A DNA stretch of 10,655 bases from Microbacteriaceae bacterium (GTDB lineage Bacteria; Actinomycetota; Actinomycetes; Actinomycetales; Microbacteriaceae): the NCBI GenBank assembly GCA_023254555.1, contig JALRLI010000034.1:1-10655 (forward strand), read 5' to 3'. Under the pieces are notes generated by a model that made no database searches, had not been told where the DNA came from, and saw nothing but the letters and a program-made list of their open reading frames with translations. The position numbers and the translations under genes were made by a program. How positions within the stretch are numbered: position 1 is the first letter of the stretch; every line of letters starts with the position of its first letter. Positions 6,806 to 10,655 of the stretch are shown here, one piece after another.

Positions 6806-7536
6806 AGCGCTGACTCTTCGGTGCGCACCAAAATACAGCCAGAATCTCGGCAAAAGACCACTTCATCCGGCGCTGTCTCGCGGAGTGCTGCGAGATCGGA
6901 ATCGGTTAGGGCCATGTTGCTACCTTCAGATACCTTGCCTCTCAGCAGGGCGGCACCGATTCCGTAGCGTTGCCGCGTTGCCTCATAGAGCTCGATTAAT
7001 TCCGGCGCGAGGAGCGCACAGAGTCGCTCTCGCTTTAGCTCGAGAGCTGACCGCGACTGCGCAATATCTTCACGCTCTCTATCGAGTTCCTCAGTGAGTG
7101 CTTTCCTGCGGCCCTCGAGTGCGTCCAGCTCGCCGAGCTGCTCATCAAGTGCAGCCTGTTTCTCTTCGATAGCCTGCACAAGCTCAAATTCTTGCTCTTC
7201 GAGCTGCGCAGAGCGAGCGTTCAGCGTCTGAAGCTCATGTTCAAGAGCCTCCGCTTCTTTTCCAGAGGTGCTCTGATTCAGCTTTTCTTCATCTCGGTGG
7301 AACCGCTGCTTTACGACGGCAAGGTCATCTTCGAGTCGCTTCATTTCGAGCTGCGCGTCTTCTAAGGCGTGCTGTGCGCTCATGACGTGCTCGCGCCGCG
7401 AAGCGTATTCTGTCTGTACATTCGAGAGCTGCTCGATTTGAGGAAGCTGCTGCTCACGCCGGGTCAAGCGGGCGAGGGCAGTGTCAAAATCTTGGACTTC
7501 GAGAAGCTTCTTTTGCTGTTCTGGTGCGGCCTTCAT
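6802..7536 (-). CDS. Coiled-coil protein with degenerate C4 zinc ribbon (Rv2229c-like)
   Basis: A 244-residue protein of the actinobacterial family often called zinc ribbon domain protein. Residues 1-175 are charged and heptad-rich (KRLEDDLAVVKQ, ELQTLNARSAQLEEQEFELV, LDREREDIAQSRSALELKRE) and predict a long coiled-coil hairpin. A conserved C-terminal part follows: IELYEATRQRYGIGAALLRGK, then APDEVVFCRDSGCILVRTEESAL. The usual ribbon has two CxxC pairs. The first is absent here (KVSEGSNMALTDSDL), and the second is CRDSGC (C229, C234), a CX4C. Zinc binding is therefore doubtful. The biochemical role is not established; the gene travels with nif3 and rnhA. The ATG at 7536 overlaps the nif3 stop as ATGA and has AGGAG 10 bases upstream, which settles the start over a longer reading from 7602. 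Confidence 0.87.
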   Translation of the reverse strand: MKAAPEQQKKLLEVQDFDTALARLTRREQQLPQIEQLSNVQTEYASRREHVMSAQHALEDAQLEMKRLEDDLAVVKQRFHRDEEKLNQSTSGKEAEALEHELQTLNARSAQLEEQEFELVQAIEEKQAALDEQLGELDALEGRRKALTEELDREREDIAQSRSALELKRERLCALLAPELIELYEATRQRYGIGAALLRGKVSEGSNMALTDSDLAALRETAPDEVVFCRDSGCILVRTEESAL

Positions 7537-8411
7537 AACTGCTTCGCTCCTGAATTTGGTTGTTGATTGAGTGATGGATTGCTGCCCGCCGAGAACAGCC
7601 ATGGATCTGTGTTGATCGAGCTGACGAGACAGTTCAATCCAGGAAGCTTCGTAGCGAGTGCGTGCGCTGCTGACTCGAGCCAGAGTGATTCACCTGCCCA
7701 GTGTGACACTTCGATGACTGCGAACGTTCTGCCAGAAGCTGCAGCTTCGTCGATGGCATCACGAACCGGATGATGTCTGAGGTCTGCCGTGATGTAAACG
7801 TCCGCAGAAATGACTCGTTCATTGTTGAGGACGCTATCTCCGGCTCCCGGGCAGACCGCTACGCGAGTGACCGGTTGCGAACTCTCACCGGCCACCCGAA
7901 CACCCGTGACAGTTTCGGGCAACACCGAGGCAACTCGATTAGCCATGTCACCGAGCGTGACTGGTGACGCTAAATCACCGACGCGTCCAATGCCGAGACT
8001 CGAGTCTCCCAAGCTGGGCTCAATCGGTTCGCACCCGAGGAGGCCAATTTTTTCGGCGAACACGGCGGCGACACCATCCTGCGCAACATCCGCATTCGTG
8101 TGTGCTGAGTAGAGCACGATTCCGGCCCGAATGAGTTCTGCGACGTGTGCGCCTTTCGCTGTGCTTTCGGCAAGGTCATGCACACCGCGAAGCAGCAATG
8201 GGTGATGCGCGACAATTGCCTGACAGTTCATTTCAATCGCTTCAGCGACCGTGGCCGGGGTAACATCCACCACGAACAAGACACGGCTGATCTGCATGTC
8301 GCCAGCGCCGAGAACGAGGCCAACTTTGTCCCAGTCGGCTGCATTGTGCGTGGGCCAGAGTGACTGCATCGCCGTGGTGAGGTCGTTCAGAGAGATACCT
8401 GGAGCGGTCAT
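7533..8411 (-). CDS. Nif3-like dinuclear metal centre protein (DUF34)
   Basis: A 292-residue member of the NIF3/YbgI/DUF34 family, which forms hexameric rings with a two-metal site on each subunit. Databases often label it GTP cyclohydrolase 1 type 2 homologue, but the physiological reaction is unsettled. Metal ligands are visible: AHHPLLLRG (H69, H70), SAHTNAD (H104, D108) and VSHWAGE (H237, E241). The N-terminus shows DWDKVGLVLG, typical of the family. The ATG at 8411 is chosen because MTAPGISLNDLTTAMQSLWP aligns with family starts. A GTG at 8498 would extend into the promoter region of gap and add residues with no family resemblance. There is no Shine-Dalgarno sequence before 8411; see the candidate leaderless promoter. 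It overlaps the downstream coiled-coil gene by 4 bases (ATGA) and is divergent from gap. Confidence 0.93.
   Translation of the reverse strand: MTAPGISLNDLTTAMQSLWPTHNAADWDKVGLVLGAGDMQISRVLFVVDVTPATVAEAIEMNCQAIVAHHPLLLRGVHDLAESTAKGAHVAELIRAGIVLYSAHTNADVAQDGVAAVFAEKIGLLGCEPIEPSLGDSSLGIGRVGDLASPVTLGDMANRVASVLPETVTGVRVAGESSQPVTRVAVCPGAGDSVLNNERVISADVYITADLRHHPVRDAIDEAAASGRTFAVIEVSHWAGESLWLESAAHALATKLPGLNCLVSSINTDPWLFSAGSNPSLNQQPNSGAKQL
7547..7551 (-). promoter_or_regulatory. Ribosome binding site of the coiled-coil zinc-ribbon gene
   Basis: AGGAG on the minus strand, 10 bases before the ATG at 7536, lies inside the 3' end of nif3. It decides the start of the downstream gene. Confidence 0.6.
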
Positions 8412-8417
8412 GGTTCG

Positions 8418-8423
8418 AGAATA
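8418..8423 (-). promoter_or_regulatory. Candidate -10 element for a leaderless nif3 transcript
   Basis: TATTCT on the minus strand ends 6 bases before the A of the nif3 ATG (8411), so the expected +1 is that A. No Shine-Dalgarno sequence precedes the ATG, which fits leaderless translation, common in actinobacteria. A -35 match is not evident (TCAGCC at 17-base spacing). Confidence 0.35.
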
Positions 8424-8500
8424 TCGGATGCCCGCATCTTGGCTGACTGAGAATGCGGTTGAGCGTGGAATAATGTAGTGAAACCGAGCCGCATTCACGA

Positions 8501-8505
8501 AAGGG
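8501..8505 (+). promoter_or_regulatory. Ribosome binding site of gap
   Basis: AAGGG (within GAAAGGG) lies 5 bases before the ATG at 8511. It supports that start over the in-frame GTG at 8478. Confidence 0.6.
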
Positions 8506-8510
8506 TCACG

Positions 8511-9956
8511 ATGGACCAGCGTTCTTCAGAGCAACTTGAGAACTGGAAGGCTCGTGAAGAGCTTGCCGAGCAGATGATTCCCGTCATCGGCAAGCTTTAC
8601 CGTGACAACGATGTTGTCACCTCTATCCACGGTCGCACCCTGATAAACCAGTCCGCGATTGACATTCTGAAAGCTCACCGTTTCGCCCGCAAGATTGATG
8701 ATTCCGAACTTGACGTTGAAACCACATACGCACTGGTCAACGCGATAGCGGCACTCAATCCCGGCGCTGCATCACTCGACCTGGGGGCAATCGCTTCACA
8801 GTTTTCTGAATCAGGCGCCACAGACATCACTGCATTCGTGAAAGAGACATTGGCAGGCGTGCTTGACGGCGCAAAAATGGCTGGGCCGGGCGCCGACGTC
8901 GTACTGTACGGGTTCGGGCGCATCGGCCGCTTGCTCGCACGCATCATGATTGAGCACGCTGGCAGCGGAAACGGTTTGCGCCTGCGAGCAATCGTCGTGC
9001 GCAAGGGCGCTGAAAACGATCTCGAAAAACGGGCAAGCCTGCTACGCCGTGATTCTGTGCATGGAGCATTCAAGGGCACCATCAACGTCTTGGCAGAAGA
9101 GAACGTCATTGTCGCGAACGGTGTTCGAATCCAGGTGATTTACGCGAACGACCCTGCCGACATTGACTACACCGCCTATGGCATTTCCGATGCAATTGTC
9201 GTAGATAACACTGGTCGCTGGCGCGATGAGGAGGGCCTCTCACAGCATCTCAAGAGCAAAGGCGTCGCGCGGGTACTCCTCACCGCGCCCGGCAAGGGCG
9301 ACATCAAAAATATCGTTCACGGTATCAACAATTCGATGATTGCGGCCAGCGACAAGATCTTGAGTGCCGCCTCGTGCACGACGAACGCAATCACTCCAGT
9401 TCTCAAAGTTCTCAATGATCGCTACGGCATCAAGCACGGGCACGTCGAGACGGTGCACTCGTACACAAACGATCAGAACCTGATTGACAACTTCCATAAA
9501 GGCGATCGTCGTGGTCGTAGTGCTGCCCTGAACATGGTGATTACAGAAACAGGCGCGGCAAAGGCTGTCGCAAAGGCGCTACCTGAGTTGGCGGGAAAGC
9601 TCAGCGGAAACGCAATCCGTGTTCCCACCCCCGATGTGTCATTGGCGATTCTGAACCTGCAGCTCGACAAGCCCGTCAATCGCGACGAGGTGAACTCCTT
9701 CCTGCGCCAGATTTCGCTGACTTCGCCACTGCGCAAACAAATCGATTACATCGAGTCGCCAGAAGTGGTTTCAACTGATTTCGTTGGCTCAAACCGTGCT
9801 GGCGTTGTTGATGGGCTGGCCACCATCGCTGAAGACAAGTCACTCGTTCTCTACGTTTGGTACGACAACGAATTCGGCTACAGCTGCCAGGTCGTTCGCA
9901 TTCTCGAGGACATCGCTGGTACGCATCCCGACCTCTTTCCAGCGCTCACTGAATAG
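8511..9956 (+). CDS. Glyceraldehyde-3-phosphate dehydrogenase, long actinobacterial form
   Basis: Interconverts glyceraldehyde 3-phosphate and 1,3-bisphosphoglycerate. It has 481 residues against about 335 for ordinary GAPDH. The extra length is a mostly helical N-terminal domain of about 125 residues before the Rossmann motif YGFGRIGR (133-140). Other motifs are RRDSVHGAF (179-187), the catalytic SAASCTTNAITP (C289), HSYTNDQ (H316 as general base), GDRRGRSAALNMV and WYDNEFGYS (450-458). At the end of the second Rossmann strand, where NAD-specific enzymes carry Asp, this one reads AIVVRKGAEN (R164), which suggests NADP can be used. This long form resembles Corynebacterium glutamicum GapB, described as working in the gluconeogenic direction with NADP; that role is transferred by homology. 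The ATG at 8511 follows a good ribosome site. A universal stress protein gene follows after 7 bases. Confidence 0.94.
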   Translation: MDQRSSEQLENWKAREELAEQMIPVIGKLYRDNDVVTSIHGRTLINQSAIDILKAHRFARKIDDSELDVETTYALVNAIAALNPGAASLDLGAIASQFSESGATDITAFVKETLAGVLDGAKMAGPGADVVLYGFGRIGRLLARIMIEHAGSGNGLRLRAIVVRKGAENDLEKRASLLRRDSVHGAFKGTINVLAEENVIVANGVRIQVIYANDPADIDYTAYGISDAIVVDNTGRWRDEEGLSQHLKSKGVARVLLTAPGKGDIKNIVHGINNSMIAASDKILSAASCTTNAITPVLKVLNDRYGIKHGHVETVHSYTNDQNLIDNFHKGDRRGRSAALNMVITETGAAKAVAKALPELAGKLSGNAIRVPTPDVSLAILNLQLDKPVNRDEVNSFLRQISLTSPLRKQIDYIESPEVVSTDFVGSNRAGVVDGLATIAEDKSLVLYVWYDNEFGYSCQVVRILEDIAGTHPDLFPALTE

Positions 9957-9963
9957 AGAACTC

Positions 9964-10655
9964 ATGGCACAACGTGTACTCATTGGTGTGGATGGATCAG
10001 CCGCGAGTGCAGCTGCACTGAGCTGGGGGCTTGACTACGCCAAGCATCACAGCGCTGACGTGACGTTGCTGCAGGTTGCCGACGATTCGTTCCTGTCTGA
10101 CCGATCGGCCTTCGCTTCTGAGTCGCAGGCGGTCAGTGACCGCATCCTGAAGTGGGGAATCGACTTAGCGCGAACATCGGGCTTTGACGGCAATATCGAG
10201 GGCCTCGCTATAGTTGGGCATCCGGTTGCAGAATTCGAAAAGCTAGCCAAGGATGCTGACCTCGTAGTACTTGGCGATCACACCGGGAGCAAGGTTGGCG
10301 GAGCGTTCTTTGGCTCTCGTAGCGTGAAGATTGCGGCGGTTTCAGCCGCCCCTGTCATCGTTGTTCCTGAGCACATCATTTCTCACCCAAGGTACGTGCT
10401 TGTCGGCATTGACGGTTCTCGCGGGAGCGAGAACGCTCTGCATTTCGCGGCCGAGGAAGCCTCTCGACGTGCACTCCCTTTGCGCACCGTGTACGCGTGG
10501 ATGCCACCAATTACACCAGGACTGGAGCAGCTCTGGAGCGAAGAGCTCCTCAGTGCTCAACACGACGCTGCTGAGGAGGCGCTTGCAATCGCTACCGCCG
10601 GCTTGGCCGAGCGCTACCCAGATGTGAAGATCGAGCGCGAGGTGGTGCAGGCTCC
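9964..10655 (+). CDS. Universal stress protein, two UspA domains, 3' end missing
   Basis: The frame is open from the ATG at 9964 to the right edge (230 codons plus 2 bases), so the C-terminus is missing. Residues 4-135 form one UspA domain: it opens RVLIGVDGSAASAAAL and ends VSAAPVIVVPE. A second begins at residue 144 (YVLVGIDGSRGSENAL), so the whole protein should be about 290 residues. Tandem UspA proteins are common in actinobacteria; many bind ATP and are induced by hypoxia or stationary phase. The nucleotide loop of the first domain reads GDHTGSKVGGAFFGS (104-118). The outer glycines keep family spacing, but the second glycine sits one residue later than in G-2X-G-9X-G(S/T). The gene starts 7 bases after the gap stop with only a weak AGAG before it, so cotranscription with gap is likely. 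Confidence 0.93.
   Translation, partial: MAQRVLIGVDGSAASAAALSWGLDYAKHHSADVTLLQVADDSFLSDRSAFASESQAVSDRILKWGIDLARTSGFDGNIEGLAIVGHPVAEFEKLAKDADLVVLGDHTGSKVGGAFFGSRSVKIAAVSAAPVIVVPEHIISHPRYVLVGIDGSRGSENALHFAAEEASRRALPLRTVYAWMPPITPGLEQLWSEELLSAQHDAAEEALAIATAGLAERYPDVKIEREVVQA

Larger units (their letters stand above)
8412..8510. promoter_or_regulatory. Divergent nif3/gap intergenic region
   Basis: These 99 bases must hold the start signals of both divergent genes. For gap, AATAAT at 8469-8474 (five of six matches to TATAAT) is the best -10-like element, without a good -35 at 16-18 bases. For nif3, see the separate -10 candidate. No clear operator palindrome was seen. Confidence 0.4.

Noticed and set aside
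7537..7602. 22-residue extension of the coiled-coil protein
   Set aside because: The ATGA overlap and AGGAG at 7547-7551 support the ATG at 7536; the extension is only the nif3 end read in another frame.
8412..8498. 29-residue N-terminal extension of the Nif3 protein from a GTG at 8498
   Set aside because: The extension has no family resemblance and occupies the gap promoter region; the ATG at 8411 fits the family start.
1..10655. Search for tRNA genes, CRISPR repeats, insertion sequences, attachment sites or a defence locus
   Set aside because: No cloverleaf, regular repeats, transposase or nuclease-type genes were seen; every gene is a core actinobacterial family.

Overview
The window is about 10.7 kb of core chromosome from a high-GC Gram-positive bacterium (Actinomycetota). 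Moderate GC and small gene spacing make a Microbacteriaceae-like organism plausible. The lineage call rests on three things. There is a glnA / glnE / glnA2 block arranged as in Mycobacterium tuberculosis Rv2220-Rv2221c-Rv2222c (recalled, not looked up). There is a Nif3 / coiled-coil zinc-ribbon / RNase H gene row like Rv2230c-Rv2228c. There is also a long (481 aa) GAPDH of the kind known in corynebacteria and relatives. I see no mobile element, CRISPR array, tRNA, prophage or defence island.

Layout. 1-1331 (+): 3' part of glnA, the adenylylatable glutamine synthetase. 1344-1386: a hairpin across the convergent junction. 1354-4416 (-): glnE, the bifunctional GS adenylyltransferase. 4427-5764 (-): glnA2, a GS paralogue without the adenylylation tyrosine. 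5794-5982 (-): a 62-residue SPOR-like small protein. About 6027-6377 (-): rnpB, the catalytic RNA of RNase P. 6386-6805 (-): a stand-alone RNase HI. 6802-7536 (-): a coiled-coil protein with a degraded C-terminal zinc ribbon. 7533-8411 (-): a Nif3/DUF34 protein. 8511-9956 (+): long-form GAPDH. 9964-10655 (+): a tandem universal stress protein running off the right edge.

How the genes work together. The left half is a nitrogen-assimilation module: GlnA makes glutamine, GlnE switches GlnA off and on through one tyrosine, and GlnA2 should be outside that control. The middle minus-strand genes are tightly packed. nif3, the zinc-ribbon gene and rnhA overlap by 4 bases at each junction (ATGA, GTGA), and rnpB begins about 9 bases after rnhA ends. 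On the right, gap and the stress-protein gene are 7 bases apart and are probably one transcript, divergent from nif3.

Overall this is an ordinary housekeeping region. The points worth a second look are small in scale: the zinc ribbon missing its first cysteine pair, the rnpB start packed against (and possibly promoted from) the rnhA stop codon, the convergent hairpin, a possible leaderless nif3 promoter, the GAPDH N-terminal extension with an Arg at the cofactor-selecting position, and a shifted nucleotide-binding loop in the stress protein. No stretch over 300 bases lacks a gene.
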